64,000 nt of DNA, from the NCBI RefSeq assembly GCF_018199995.1, contig NZ_CP073578.1, positions 1,054,001 to 1,118,000 of the forward strand. The letters run 5' to 3'. Source of the DNA: Photobacterium sp. GJ3. Lineage in GTDB: Bacteria; Pseudomonadota; Gammaproteobacteria; Enterobacterales; Vibrionaceae. How positions within the stretch are numbered: the stretch's first letter is position 1; the number at the start of each line of letters is the position of its first letter. The notes beneath the pieces were generated by a model. The model made no database searches, was not told the DNA's origin, and was given only the letters and a program-made list of their open reading frames with translations. Below, one piece after another: positions 19,661 through 34,600 of the stretch. A program made the translations under genes and the position numbers.

Positions 19661-22600
19661 TGACATTAGTAAAACTGTTCAATGAATTAAAAAGTCAGCA
19701 CATTTTTCTCTGGGTGAGCCGTGAGGGACAGTTAGGGTATTCATTCGACAAAGAAATTGGATTTCCAGAAGAAGTTAAGCAGCTGGTGATTCAATATAAA
19801 GAAGAACTGATTGAGTTGCTCAGTAATAATCAAATTCAAAGTGAAGAGCAAGCGAAACGAACACCGTATTTAGCGTTAGGAAAAGACCATTGGCCTCGAA
19901 CCTTGTCTTCGATTCAGCAGGGAATGTATTTGCAGAGCCAAATCGATCATTTGCCATATACGTATACCATTCCATTATTTATCGCATTTCAGGATCTGGA
20001 TGCAGTGCGTATGCATCAGGCAATTCATGCATTTTTAATGAGACATCCCATATTCTGTCAGGGGGTGAGTGACAATTTAGAATGGCATGCTTTGCCTGTA
20101 TCGGATTTTGGATGTCCGGTCAGAGAAATCGCGGCGTCAGAGGTCAATGAATATAAAGACAGATTAGCCAAAACAGTTTTTCCTCTTTCAACAGGGCAAT
20201 ATACTTGTTTTGAGTTGTTACATATCACGGAGACAAACCAATGGATACTGGCCTGTATTCATCATCACATGTTTTCTGATGCCTATTCTGTGCCTGTGAT
20301 TGCGGATGAATTGGCTCGCGCTTATGAAGATGTTGAAGCATATATGCAGGCATCGCCACAACCCGGCTATTTCGATTATTCTGCCTATGAACAGGAAAAA
20401 GAAATCGACCCAGCTGAGCATAAATTCAGATCGCAATTGATTTCTCAATTAAATGATGCAGATGTTCCTCAACTCAGAAAGCAATATTCAACGAAAGCAC
20501 AGAATCATGCTAAACATCTGACCGCAGATTTAAGTGAGGCTGAGTATGATGTTTTGGTCAGTTTGTGCGGGCAGCATAATCTGACGCTCTATCCGCTGCT
20601 ATTTACACATTTCATCCATGCAATTTCTGTGTATACAGGGCAGAAGTCTTCTTTTCCTGTTGGATTGACGGTTGCAAACAGACCCGAGAGCTTCCAGAGA
20701 GCGATCGGGCCATTTATCAGCACATTACCTATCGTGCCGAATCTCGATTTGTCGAAAAGTGTGCTCTGGAATGCGAAAGGGCTGCACCAGCACCTGATTC
20801 AATATCAAGCAATGAATGGGTTGAATCTGCAGCAATTGGTCCATGATATCGAAGGCGGCGCACCAAGGTTAAATGAGCTACTTCAAGTTTTATTTACACT
20901 CCATAACTTTGATGATTACTCAAGTGACGGGGTTCAGACACAATACGACATTCAGCCCTATACCGATCTGACTGAAAAATTTGGTGTGTCTCTGATCGCG
21001 GCTGTGAAATCCTCTGCTTTGTCATTTACGCTGACTTATGCATCCGATATCTATGAGTCTGAGCAGATTGAAGCCATTTTTCATCGTTTTGTGGATTCAC
21101 TGCGGCAAAGCGATAGTCATGTTTGGCAGGCGCCATTACGTCAGCTTTTCGCTGTCTCTGATCAAGTGACATCTGATTTACTGGATCGCTGGAATAATAC
21201 GGACTGTGCTTTCTCTGACCAGACACATGTTGCGGCAATTCTTGAAAACCAAGTAGAGAAAACCCCCGATCATTTGGCGCTGATTGATGAGGATACTCGT
21301 TTCACCTATCGTGCGCTGAACCGTCGGGCGAATCAGCTCGCGCATTATTTGCGCGATGCTGGTGTCAAGCGGGGCGACTTTGTTGCCTTATGTCTTGATC
21401 GCAGTGCAGAGACTGTGATGAGTATTTGGGCTGTATTGAAACTCGGGGCCGCTTACATTCCGGTTGAACCTGATTTTCCTCAAGATCGGATTGAATACAT
21501 TCTGAAGGACAGTCAAGCGTCTGCTTTAATTATTCATCGTCAGTATGCGCCCGGACTGCATGATTTCAGCCATCAAATGGTGATCATTGATGAGACTGAA
21601 ACAGAGCAGAAAATTAGCCAGCAGAGTATGGAAAATCTGTGTATCGAGGTGAGTCCGGATGATTTAGCCTATGTCATTTATACCTCCGGTACGACAGGTA
21701 AGCCCAAAGGCGTAATGTGTGAGCACAGAGGCCTGATTAACCGGATTGAATGGATGAACAAAGCTTATCCATTGTCTGAAAATGATAGAGTTCTTCAGAA
21801 AACCCCATATGTTTTTGATGTTTCTGTCTGGGAGCTTCTCTGGGCGAATTGGTATGGTGCTGCGATCGTGATGGCAAAACCAGGCGGACACAAAGATGCG
21901 GAATATTTGATCGACACGATCGAAAAAGAAGAAATATCCGTTATACATTTTGTCCCGTCAATGCTCAATGCATTTTCACAGTCACTGAGCACTTACAATC
22001 CGAAAGACGTCAATTTGTCCGGGTTAAAATATATGTTCTGCAGCGGTGAAGCTTTACATCTGTCACACGTGAAAGAAATAAAACAGTTGTTGCCTCATGT
22101 ACAGCTCCATAATCTTTATGGGCCAACCGAAGCATCCATCGATGTTTTATATTTTGACTGTAATGACCCGGAATTGTCGAAAGTTTTGATTGGAAAACCA
22201 ATCGATAATATCAAAATCTATGTTTTAGATGATGCATTGAATATTCTGCCTGTTGGCGCCGTTGGTGAGTTACATCTGGCTGGTGTCGGCCTGGCACGCG
22301 GATATTTGAATAATGTTTCCCTGACAAATGAAAAATTCGTAGATAATCCGTATCAATCTGAAGCGGATCAACGGTCTGGCAGAAATTCTAAACTGTATAA
22401 GACCGGGGATTTGGTTTACCAGCAGTCTGACGGTTCTGTTGTCTATCTTGGCCGGAACGACTTTCAGGTGAAGATTCGTGGATTTCGAATTGAATTGGAA
22501 GAAATTGCAGCTTGTCTGGAATTACATCCGCTTATCTCACGGGCTGCAGTTCAGGTTGTACAGGACAATCACCCTTGGCTTGCTGGTTATATTGTTGCAG

Positions 22601-25600
22601 ATCAAAGCTGTAGTGATGCCATGATTCAGGCGTATCTGTCTGAAGCTTTGCCTGAATATATGATCCCAGAGGTTTATGTTCGGTTGCCGTCGTTGCCTGT
22701 GACAATCAATGGAAAATTAGATCTCAAAGCCTTGCCGATTCCTGTGCGCCAGGTTTCGGATGTGATTGATGAGCCTGAAAATGAATTGGAAGCTCATGTC
22801 CGGGCGATTGTTGCACATTTACTGGGGTACAAAGAGTCGCAACTTGGATGTACGTCAAATCTGTACCAGATGGGGTTAGACAGCATTATGGCTATCCGGC
22901 TGGTTAGCCAGATCCGGCAAGCGGCGCTGTTAGAAATCTCTGTAAAGGACGTGTTTGCCTTAAAAAATATCCGGGCAATCTGCCGTTTAGCGGATCAGAA
23001 AGTGACGCAGACAGCTTATCAGTCTGAGGAGGGTATTCTGGAAGGCGAGGCAACATTGCTGCCAGTTCAGTCGTGGTTTTTGACTCGTGAATTTCATCAG
23101 CCGTCGCATTGGAATCAGGCTTTCTGTATTGATGTGCCAGTACTGGATCAGCGTATTTTAGAAAATGCGCTCAATGCATTGGTCGGGCATCATGATGCGT
23201 TGAGATTGCATCTTGATTTGAACCATGGCGATCAACAACCACGTCAGCGGTATAAACCCGTTCAACCTGTCCATTTGATCACTGTGTCACTCAGCGAGCA
23301 GACAAGTGCTCAGGAACTGCATGACGCCATGACGGCGTGGCAAAGCCAGTTTGACCTTACGGAAGGCCCGCTTTATCAATTTGTTTATATTGAGGGACTG
23401 CAGCCAGATCGGGCGAAGTTATTCTGTAGTTTCCACCACTGGATCATGGACAGTGTGAGCTGGGGAATCATTGTTGAAGATTTACAAGCGCTGTATGAAG
23501 GAAGGAAACTGGCGCAAAAACGAACGAGTTACAGGCAGTGGGCAGCGTGTATGGCTCAGTATCCGCAGAACCATGCCGATGAGCTGGTTTACTGGCAGGG
23601 TATCATGGAGTCTTATGCTGAGCCAGATTTCAGCCACTTCATGGAAACGGAATTCACGGCTCATCAGGTTCGCTTTTCTGAGGGGGTGACCCGGCATCTG
23701 TTGGGGCGTTGCAATCAGGCATTTAACACGCAGATTGATGATATGTTAATCACGGCGGCAGACATTGCGCTCAAGCGAGTGACGAACAACGCGGTGACGC
23801 ACATGACACTGGAGGGGCATGGCCGTGAATGGATTGACGATGCTCTGGACATCGACCGAAGCGTGGGTTGGTTTACAAGCCTTGCCCCCTATCGTCTGCA
23901 GTCTACCGCAGATCTCAAGCAATCATTCATTGGGTGTAAAGAACAGCGCCGAAAGATGCCGTCTAAAGGGGTTGGTTATGGTGCATGGGCACTGCAGGAG
24001 GGGCTGCCTTTCCCGCCGGTTTGCTTTAACTACCTGGGGCAACTGGATACGCCAGTTCAAGACGACTCCGTGCACAGTGTTCACTGGCGTTTGTCTGTGT
24101 CGGAGACAGGAGAAACGATAGGCAATCGTCAGGATTGGCCGTTCAGCGTGACTATTTTTGGCTATGTGGTTGATGGTCAGTTGTCTGTTGAAGTGAAGTC
24201 TTGTCTTGGTGAGGCATTTAATCAGGCTCTATTGAATCACTATGAGTCTGCGCTGAAAGATTTAATGGAACTTTGCGACCAACAATCGACACCTGTTTAT
24301 ACAGCAAGTGATTTCAGTCATATTCAGAGTGAAGCTGATCTCGCACAGTTACCACTACTTCCTCAACCGGATGAATCGCAAGATTTTGCGATGACTGAAA
24401 TTCAAAAAGCGTATTTGCTGGGCCGGTTAGGACAATATGAAATCGGGAATGTTTCTAATCATATTTATAACGAATATGTTTATACGTCGCTGAATGTAGA
24501 AAGATTGGCGTCTGCCATGAATACACTGATTCAAGTGTGTCCGGTTCTGAGAACAGTTTTCGACGAATCGACATTACGTCAACGTTATCTGCCAGCGGAT
24601 GCGATCGAACCTTATCAGGTCAGAGTCAATGAATTGAACCCGGCTCGGCAGGAATCGGAATTGATGTCGGTGCGAGAAAGACTGTCGCATACTGTTTATG
24701 ATGTGTCTCGTTTTCCACTATTTCAATTTGAAGTCAGCCGATTGAAAGACCGTGATATTCTCCATGTCAGTATGGATTTAATCTTACTGGATGTACAAAG
24801 CCGACTGAAATTATTTACATTGCTGGATAAGTTATACAAAGGCGAAGACATCACTTCAGAACTCCCTGACGTCACGTTTAAAGATTATCAGGACTATACC
24901 GAAAACCTGCCGCATACACGCTGGTATGAACATGACAAGGCTTACTGGTTTGAGAAGCTGAAAACGCTGCCATTTCGCCCGAACTTGCCGCTGAAAACAG
25001 ATCCGATGCGCGTAGATCACCCAACGTTTTCGGAGCATACATTGTATGTTGAGTCAGACATTTGGCAGCAATTTAAACAAAAAGCGCAGGCTTATCATGT
25101 GTCTTATTCGTCGGTATTGCTTGCATTATATGGTTATTTAATTGCGCGTTATTCAGGGAGTGATCAATTCCTGATCACGCTGACACTTTTTAACCGTTAT
25201 CCGGTATGTCCATCTGTTGATGAAATTTTAGGTGATTTTACTTCAACCAACTTATTCCACTTTCAGGATGCGGGCAGCCAAATCCTGGAAACCGTCCGGC
25301 AAACACATGATCGGATGTGGGATGATGTAAACCATGCACTCTATAACGGCCTGAATGTGCAAAGAGAGCTGGTGAAGCAGCATCAGCTCGATGCCAATGC
25401 TGCCGTTTCACCGATCGTATTTACAGGTGTGGTCGGTCAGCAAACAGATCACTGGGATAAGCAGCGCTTTTTGGATGAGACTGAAATTCGTGAAGAGCGC
25501 TATTGGTGCGCGCAAACGTCTCAGGCATGGATAGACCTGCAGGCGGTTGAATCGGGTGATCGCTTTATGAGCAAATGGCTTTATGTCGATCAGCTGTTTG

Positions 25601-28600
25601 CCCCCGATTTTATCCCGCACCTTAATCAGTGTTACTGCGATTTGATCCGTTACTTGGCAACCCATGAATGGGATCAGGGTTTGTTGCCTGCATATTTGAC
25701 GACAGTAGATCAGGAAAGTATTCATGCAACGAATGAAGCAACTCAAGCGAGCAGTGAATTCACCCTTCCCGGCCTGTTTGAACAGCAGGCGGAGCGACAT
25801 GGGAATCGCACGGCTGTCTATGATGAACAGAGCGCAGAATACTATTCATACGCACAGTTGCAGCAGGACAGTGACTATCTGGCCGTGCAATGTGCCGAAA
25901 TGGATGGTGACTTAATTGCGGTTTTAGCTGAGAAGGGATACAGCCAGCTTTGCGCTTGTCTGGCTGTGATGAAAGCAGGTAAAGGTTACTTGCCACTCCA
26001 TGTTGACTGGCCGGAAGCCAGAATGAAAGGCGTGCTGGAACAAGCGGGCGTCAGTCAGCTTTTGGTCAGTCAGCTTCAACAGCAGCGGGATTTGACGCTG
26101 CTGGGTTCGGTGTCCCAGTGCTGTATTGAATCCGTGCTGTCTCAGTCAGAACCTGTGTCTGTCCCTTTACCACAGGTGCAACCGGATGATGTGGCTTATG
26201 TCATCTTTACATCAGGTTCTACAGGGAAACCAAAAGGTGTGACCATCAGTCACCGGGGGGCTGTCAATACTATCCTTGCTGTGAATACCGAATATCAGGT
26301 GAATTCGGACGATGCGATTTTTGCGTTGTCTGAGTTGAGTTTTGATCTGTCTGTCTATGACCTGTTCGGAGCGCTTGCTGCGGGAGCGAAGATTGTTTTC
26401 CCGGACCAGAACCATGTGAAATCACCTGACTCCTGGCTGGACTTGCTCAATCAGGAACAAGTCACCTTGTGGAATACCGTTCCTCAGCTAGCAGGGTTGC
26501 TGGAAGAAGCTGCGGAAGCCACAAAAACTGAAGTGCCTTCGTTACGCTTGTTTATGATGAGTGGGGATTGGATTCCGCTAAACCTGATCGACAAACTGGC
26601 GCAGACATTCCCGAATGCGGCACAAGTGAGTCTGGGAGGAGCCACGGAAGGGAGTATCTGGTCGATCTGGTATCCAATTGAATCCAGACATCCGGACTGG
26701 ACGTCTGTGCCCTATGGTAAAGCCATGCCGAATCAGACCATGCATGTTTTAGATCAACAGCTACAGCAATGCCCGGTTGGCGTCACAGGGGAGATTTTCA
26801 TCGGCGGGGTCGGTGTCGCATTGAACTATTGGCGCAATGATGTGCTGACAACTGAGCGATTTATTGAGCATCCGATGCTGGGACGCCTCTATAAAACAGG
26901 CGATTTAGGCCGTGTTGAACAAGATGGGAACATCATTTTTCAGGGGAGGAATGATTTTCAGGTTAAAGTACGCGGGCATCGCGTTGAATTGGGTGAGATA
27001 GAAAGTGTTATTGCTCAGTTTGAAGGTGTTGAACAGGCATTAGTGTTGACACAAAGCGTTGGGAATGATGCATCCGCAACTTATCTGGCAGGTTATTACG
27101 TCGCGAAATCATCCATTGATGAACAAGCGTTGCGCCAATTGCTCAGTGACAAATTACCTGAATATATGGTGCCGCGGTTCTTGATTGGTCTGGAAGCGCT
27201 GCCGCTGACTGTGAATGGAAAACTTGATCGCAGTGCGTTACCTGTGCCGCATACGGCATCGAAACCAACTTGTGTACTGGCCCGAAATCCGGTTGAGTTG
27301 CAATTGTCACAGTTGTGGTCTGGCATCCTAAACCTGCCAGCGGATCAATTGAGTGTTGAGGATGACATTTTCTCGTTAGGTTGCGATAGCGTGATGGCGA
27401 TCCAGATGGTGGGTCGGATACGCCGGGAAATGCAGATTGAGATCGGATTGCGAGAGCTGTTCACTCATCGCTCAGTCGCTGCGTTAGCAAACTATATTTC
27501 CGAGTCTCAGGCTGAAGTTGAACAACCGGAAGAAGCAATAAGTCCGCAGGAACTGACAGGAGATGTTCCGCTGCTGCCTATCCAGCAATGGTTCTTTACG
27601 CATGATTGGGCTGAGATCAATCACTGGAATCAAACGGCGATGATTGTCACGCCAGCGCTGTCGTATGAACGATTGCAGCAGGCAGTTGATCGAGTGATTG
27701 CACATCATGATGCTTTTGCATTGCGGTTTCATGCCAATCCGCAGGGGGAGTGGCAGCAGCGTTATCAGTCAGAGCCGCCAGTGAGTCCGTATTGTCATTA
27801 TCTTCATATTTCTGAATTGGCTATAGATGAGAGTCATGCGCAATTCAAGGATTGTCTGACTTCACGACTGGCTGTGTATCAGCAGCAGATCGATCTTTCT
27901 CAGGGCCCGCTGGGTGTATTGATTTATCTTGATGGCTTCAAAGACGGGCAGGGTCGGATTTTCATGGCCTGGCATCATTTGATCATGGATACGGTCAGTC
28001 AGTCTGTTTTGGTTGATGACCTATATCATGCATATCAGGGTGCGGTTCTGGGTAAAAAAGCATTGAGCTACCGTGAATGGAGTGCATCGGTTCAAGCGAT
28101 TCAGGTTTCGGATGAACTGACGTCGTTCTGGGAAAACCAACGGCCGCAGGGCGAAAGAACGGCACTTGCCGAATTGGGTGGCGGTAAGAAAACAACCCAT
28201 ACAATTGCGCTGAATGCGGATGTAACCCATGCACTGATAGAAAAATTAAAGCCTTATGGGCTGCAAGTTCAAGATAGTCTGGCATCTGTACTCAGCGGGT
28301 ATCTGCAACAACTGACCGGGCAACCCACGCACAGTGTATGGTTGGAAGGACATGGCCGTCAGTCGATTGATGGGTCACAGGATGTCTTCAGAACGCTGGG
28401 ATGGTTCACCACGCGTTATCCAGTACGTTTTACCACGAACCCGGATGCACGGGCGCAACTGATCCAAACCAAGAATTTGCTGCGTTACTGTGCCGATCAT
28501 AGCCTGGCTTTCGGGGCAGCCTTCCCAACACCATGTACCACACAAGATGGTGTCAGCCTGAATTACCTGGGGCGGGTTGATTCGCAGCAAGGCAGTGAAT

Positions 28601-31600
28601 GGCAACTGGATATTCAGTTCAGTGCTTTGTCGAGCCATCCGGAAAACCCGGCAGAGCATCTGCTGGATGTGGTGTCATGGCTGGCCGATGGTCAGCTGGT
28701 TATCCTGGTGAAAACGCATCTGGCATCGCAAACGGCAGCTCAGGTTGCTGCATCGCTCGTCGCTCAGTTGTCCGCGCTGATTGATGATTTACCGGATGAA
28801 AATCGTACCTGGCTCACCGCTGCTGATGTGGATTATGTCATCGATCAGCACTATCTGGATCAACTGCAGCAACATCAGGAAATCGAGGCCGTTTTCCTGG
28901 CGAACAGTTTGCAACAGGGAATGATTCACCACAGTCTGATGTTTGGTGAGCAGGACTCAGCATACCGGATTGCAGTCCGCTGGGATTATCATGCAGAGGT
29001 TAACCCTGAACGACTGCACGCTTCATGGTTGGTGCTACAACAACAGATGTCTTGCCTGCGTTCGCGGTTTGACTGGCGAGGTGAGATCGTACAGGTCATT
29101 GATAAAATGGGGAGTTTCCCATGGCGCTATCATGATTTCAGTGGGATGGATAATATTGAGCAGCAACACGCCTTAGAAGAGATTCAACAGCAGGACAAAG
29201 CACATCCTTATGATCTTCAGTCCGGCGGCTTGTTCAGAGTGTGTCTGATTCGATTGGCGAAAGAACATTACTGTTGTTTACTCAATGTCCATCATGCCAT
29301 TCTGGATGGATGGAGCAGCCCTCTCCTCATGTCATCGTTACATGAGATTTATGCAACTTTGGAACAAGGGCAAACGCCAGCTCCTTATCTGGACACGTTC
29401 CCGGCGGTACAACGTTACATGCAGCAGCATCAGCGGGATGATCAGACGTACTGGGAATCCTATCTTGACGATGTTGAAGAGGTGCAGCCATTAACGTCTC
29501 TGATGAATGCACATCTTGCGAAATCCGAGTTCAGAAGTCATCGTCAGGTCCGGGAGATGCGCAGACACCGTCTGTGCTTTGATCAGGCGCAACTGAACAT
29601 GTTAACTGAATCGGCTCAGCAGCATGGCCTGACATTAAACTCTCTGTTCCTGTATGCCTGGCATAAATGGCTGGCTCTGTATTCTGGTGCGTCTAAGACG
29701 GTTGTAGGTACCGTTATTGCCGGTCGGATGTTACCCGTTTCAGGGATAGAAAATGCGATTGGCATGTTCCTGAATACGCTGCCTGTGAAACATGACCATC
29801 AGCATGCCGGCAGCTTTTTATCGCAGATTCAGTCGCTGCAGGATGCCGTGAATGAGGCGAACCATCGAGGGCTGGTGAATTTATCGGAGTTGCAAAAGCA
29901 CGGGAACCGATTGTTTGATGCGCTTTACATCTTTGAGAATTATCCGGCACCAGCACAGCGAAACGATGAATGGCTTGAGCATGAGTTTGTGTCGCGTGAA
30001 GAGCACAGGGATTATCCACTTGCTCTTCAAATTGAGGTCAGTCAGACATCGCTGGATGTATATCTCGACTTCGCGGGTGAATGGTTCTGTTCAGAGAAAA
30101 TGGCCAGTGCACTGGAGGTTTTGAAAGCGATTCTGTTACAGGTTTCTGACAATCCGCACGTTGGGCATTTAGACTTTCCTTCGATGGTACTGGAAGGGAA
30201 ACCCATGCGGAATATGATCCCACAGATGCCTGCAGAACGGATGTCGGATGCAGTGCTTTGGCATGCAAGCCAGCAACCGGATACACCTGCTGTGCGTCAG
30301 GGAAGCCGCGTGATTAGCTACGCTCAGTTGAATCAGCAGATTTCTGCGATTGCTTATCGCCTGCAAACGGAGTACGGGATTTTACCGGGACAACGTGTTG
30401 CGATGCTGATGGCGAAAGAGACGACGGCACTGGCAACGATGCTGGCAATTGGACGGCTGGGCGCAGCCTATGTTCCTTTGTCTGATGACTATCCGGCCGA
30501 AAGGATTGCGTACATTCTTGAAGATTGCCAACCGAGTTGTCTGATCACAGATCAGGAGCATGAGACTTTGCTTGAAGCGGTTGCTGTTCCTGTTTTGCAA
30601 CTGTCAGCATCAATCTTGGGCAGGATGGATGCGCTTCCTCCTGTGATGCAGTCTGAACCAGATCCAGACGCCATTGCGTATGTGCTTTATACCTCAGGCA
30701 CCACAGGTAAACCGAAAGGGGTCGAAGTCCCCAATCATGCATTGATGGCCACACTGCATGGATTGTGGCAGGCACACTTTGACGGCCAGGCATCTATCAG
30801 CACCTATAGTATGACAAACATGGTCTTTGACATTTTCGGTGCTGAATATGGCTTGCCACTCTTGTCCGGTGGCTTGGTGACGCTGGGGGATTATCAGGAA
30901 AGCTATATTGATTGCAATGCCTATGATTTTATCCAGTCCACGCCCAGTATGCTGGAATTTACGCTTGAATCGTTTGAACAGGCAGAGCGTTGTGTTCTGA
31001 TGGTTGGTGGCGAAGCGCTCCCAGGCCATCTGCTTGAGCGCGGACTGAAAAAGTTCTCGAAAGTCATCAATGTGTATGGGCCAACAGAAACCTGTATCTG
31101 GTCAACCAGTAAAACTTACACAGCAGAAACAGCACTGGATGAGTTGAGTATCGGCACCCCATTACCGGGCGAGCGCTGTGTCATTTTAGGGGAAGATGGC
31201 AAGGTTCTCCCTCAAGGTGCACCGGGTGAGTTGTATATCAGTGGGACGGGGGTTTCTCTGGGATACCTCAATCAGCGAGAACTCACATCGCAACGGTTTG
31301 TCACTTTGCCATTCTCTGATGAAATCTGGTACCGGACAGGCGACATGGTTCGGATGAATGAAAATGGTGATTTGGTATACCTCGGTCGTCAGGACGGCCA
31401 GCTGAAGGTGATGGGACACCGTATTGAGCGCGAAGATATTGAGCAGGCGATGCTTCGTCACCCTGCAATCAAACAAGCCACCGTTCAACTGATACGAACT
31501 GAAAACGCAGGTCAGTCTGAAATCTTGGTTGGATATTATGTTCCTGAATATCAATCAGTTGAACGCGAAAATTTACAGGCTTGGCTTCAGAGTCAGTTAC

Positions 31601-34600
31601 CATCATATATGATTCCGGAGCAATTGATTGCTTTAGAAGCGCTGCCTATCTCAGTAAACGGAAAGTTAAATATCAGGGCACTTCCGGTTCCCAGCTACGA
31701 GAATCGTACCGAACCGGCTGGTACGCTGAATCAGAGTCATCTTCCCTTAGCTCAGCAATTACGGGAGATCTGGGAAAAACTGTTACCTGGGAAGCACATT
31801 GGACTGGATGATAAATTCTTTTCTCTGGGCGGGAACTCGATTCTGCTTACCCGGATGTATGGTCTGATGCCAGAAGTAATCCAAGCCCAACTGTCGTTGA
31901 TCGACTTATTCAGGCTGCCAACAATTTCAGCGATTGTGAAGCATCTTGAGCACCTGTCGATGCCGAAAGCAGCACAAAGCAAGGTGCCAGAGAAATCTTC
32001 ATCTGTCACTGATATTGCGATTGTTGGGATGTCCGGACGTTTTCCTCAGTCTGATTCTCTGGACGAATTCTGGGCGCATTTAAAAGCAGGAACGACGTTC
32101 ACCACGCACTACAGCCGTGAGGACTTACAGGCGCATGTGCCAGAGGAGCAACTCAGGCATCCCAATTATGTGTATTCACAAAATAAGGTCGATGGGATCG
32201 AATACTTTGATGCTGGATTCTTCGGCTATACAGCCAAAGAAGCAAGGATGATGGATCCACAGCACAGGATCTTCCTTGAGTGTGTCTGGCACGCTTTTGA
32301 AGACGCGAATTGCGATCCAATGGCATATCAGGGAGAGATCGGTGTTTTTGCCAGTGTTGGTCAGAACCACTATGAGTCGGACTATGTTTTACCATCCTTA
32401 GGTCAAGCTGATCTCGCTGACCATTATCAGGTCATGATCAGTAACCAATCGCATTTTCTGGCGACCCGTGTTGCTTATGCCTTGGATCTGACCGGCCCAG
32501 CCATGACCATTCAAACGGCATGTTCATCATCTTTGGTTGCGGTGCATCAGGCCTGCCGTGCGATTCAGACGGGTGACTGCCGTATGGCGATAGCGGGTGG
32601 TATTTCTCTCGGGCAGCTTGAAAAGCAGGGGTATTTGTATCAGCCGGGAATGATCTTCTCGCCCGATGGACATTGCCGGCCTTTTGATGTCAATGCACAA
32701 GGGACGATTGAGGGGCAAGGCGTTGGTGTTGTTCTGCTGAAGTCACTTGCAGAAGCTATTGAAGACGGAGATCAAGTGATTGCGGTGATTAAAGGGACTG
32801 CAATTAATAATGATGGTAACCAGAAAGCTGGATTTACTGCACCGAGTGAGGATCGGCAGGCGGATGTGATTCGTAAGGCTATCGCCAGTGCACAAGTGAC
32901 CCCGGAAGCGGTGTCTTATATTGAAACCCATGGGACAGGCACAAAATTGGGTGATCCGATTGAAGTTGCCGGCCTCTCTCAGGTTCTCTCCTCACCAAGT
33001 TCAGACCGAATCTGCCGGCTTGGAGCGCTCAAAGGTAATTTAGGACACTTGGATGTTGCAGCGGGAATTGCGGGATTGATTAAAGCTGCCCTGTGTATCC
33101 AGCACAAGACACTGGTACCGACCGTGAATTTTGCTCAGGAAAACCCAGCCTTGAAGTTACAGGCGCGTGGGTTCTCTGTGCAGCAATCCACGGAATTCTG
33201 GCCAGAAACGAACGGATTGCGAACTGCTGGCGTGAGCGCATTTGGCATTGGTGGAACCAATGCACATGCAATCTTACAGGAGTTCCCCGAACAGCGTTCA
33301 GATGAAGTCTCTGTCATTGAAGCGAGACCTTATTTGTTGTGCCTGTCTGCACCTGATGAAAAAGCTCTGAAGCGGCAGTCTGAGAAGATGGCTGAATTTA
33401 TCAGAGATGCAGATCCAGAACTTCTGGTGCGCGCGGGTTATACCCTGATGCAATCGAGAAGACGATTTGCGTGTCAGCGCGTTGTCGTTGGGCAGACGCG
33501 GGAAGCCGTAATTCATGATCTGTCGATCAATAAACACAGTCTGCGTCCGATGATGGATGAACCTTCTCTTGTCTTTATGTTTCCGGGGCAGGGCTCGCAG
33601 TATCCGGGGATGACCGCAGCGTTGTATGAGCACGAACCCGAATTCCGCAATTGGGTCGATGCGTGTCTGGACCTGGTCAACCCGATGCTGACAGCAGCGT
33701 TAACTCGCGACGATATTCTGGCGACGAATTCACGCGTACACGAGACAGCGGTGACTCATCCGGCGATGTTTATCTGCGAGTTTGCTTTGGCGAAGTGGCT
33801 GATAGCGATGGGTGCAGAACCTGCCGCCATGATTGGTCACAGTCTGGGAGAGTATGTGGCGGCGTGTTGTGCAGGAGTGCTTTCTTTGCCGGATGCGCTG
33901 AAATTGGTGGTGAAACGTGGTCAGCTTCTGGCAGATTTACCTGCAGGGAGAATGGTTTCGGTACGTTGCCAGCCGGACGTGCTCATGCCGCTTGTGACTC
34001 GTGCCGATGTTGATATCGCGGTGATCAATGAGGATGCGTCTTGTGTTGTGTCGGGTTCACCAGACAAAGTGGCGGCGCTGGTCAAAGTTTTCGAGCAGGA
34101 AGAAATCACCTGGCGTGACGTTCAAGTCACCAGAGCGTTCCACTCGGCCATGCTTGATCCCGTGTTAGAGGAGTTCTCCCGTTTGGTAGAGACTGTGCAA
34201 CTCAACTCGCCGACCATTCCTTATGTTTCCAATCTGGATGGTCATTGGGTTGATGCAGAGCAAGTTTGCCAGCCAGCTTACTGGGTGAAGCACCTTCGAC
34301 AGACCGTGATGTTTGAAGCGGGTCTTTCCACGTTGCTCAAGACCCAATGGCTTTCAAGTGCCATCTATGTTGAGGTTGGCCCTGGGAAGTTTTTAAGCGG
34401 TCTCGTTAAACGGCATCCGGCCAGAAATCAGGTGTCTGTGATTCCTGGATTAGCTGAAAATGCCCCTTATGGATCCTTGATGGCAATGATTGGTCAACTG
34501 CATAACTTAGGGGCCAGTATTGACGTACAACGGTTATGGGGATTGAAGCCCGAACACAGGGTGAAATTGCCCGCTTATGCTTTCGAGCGTTCACGTTATT

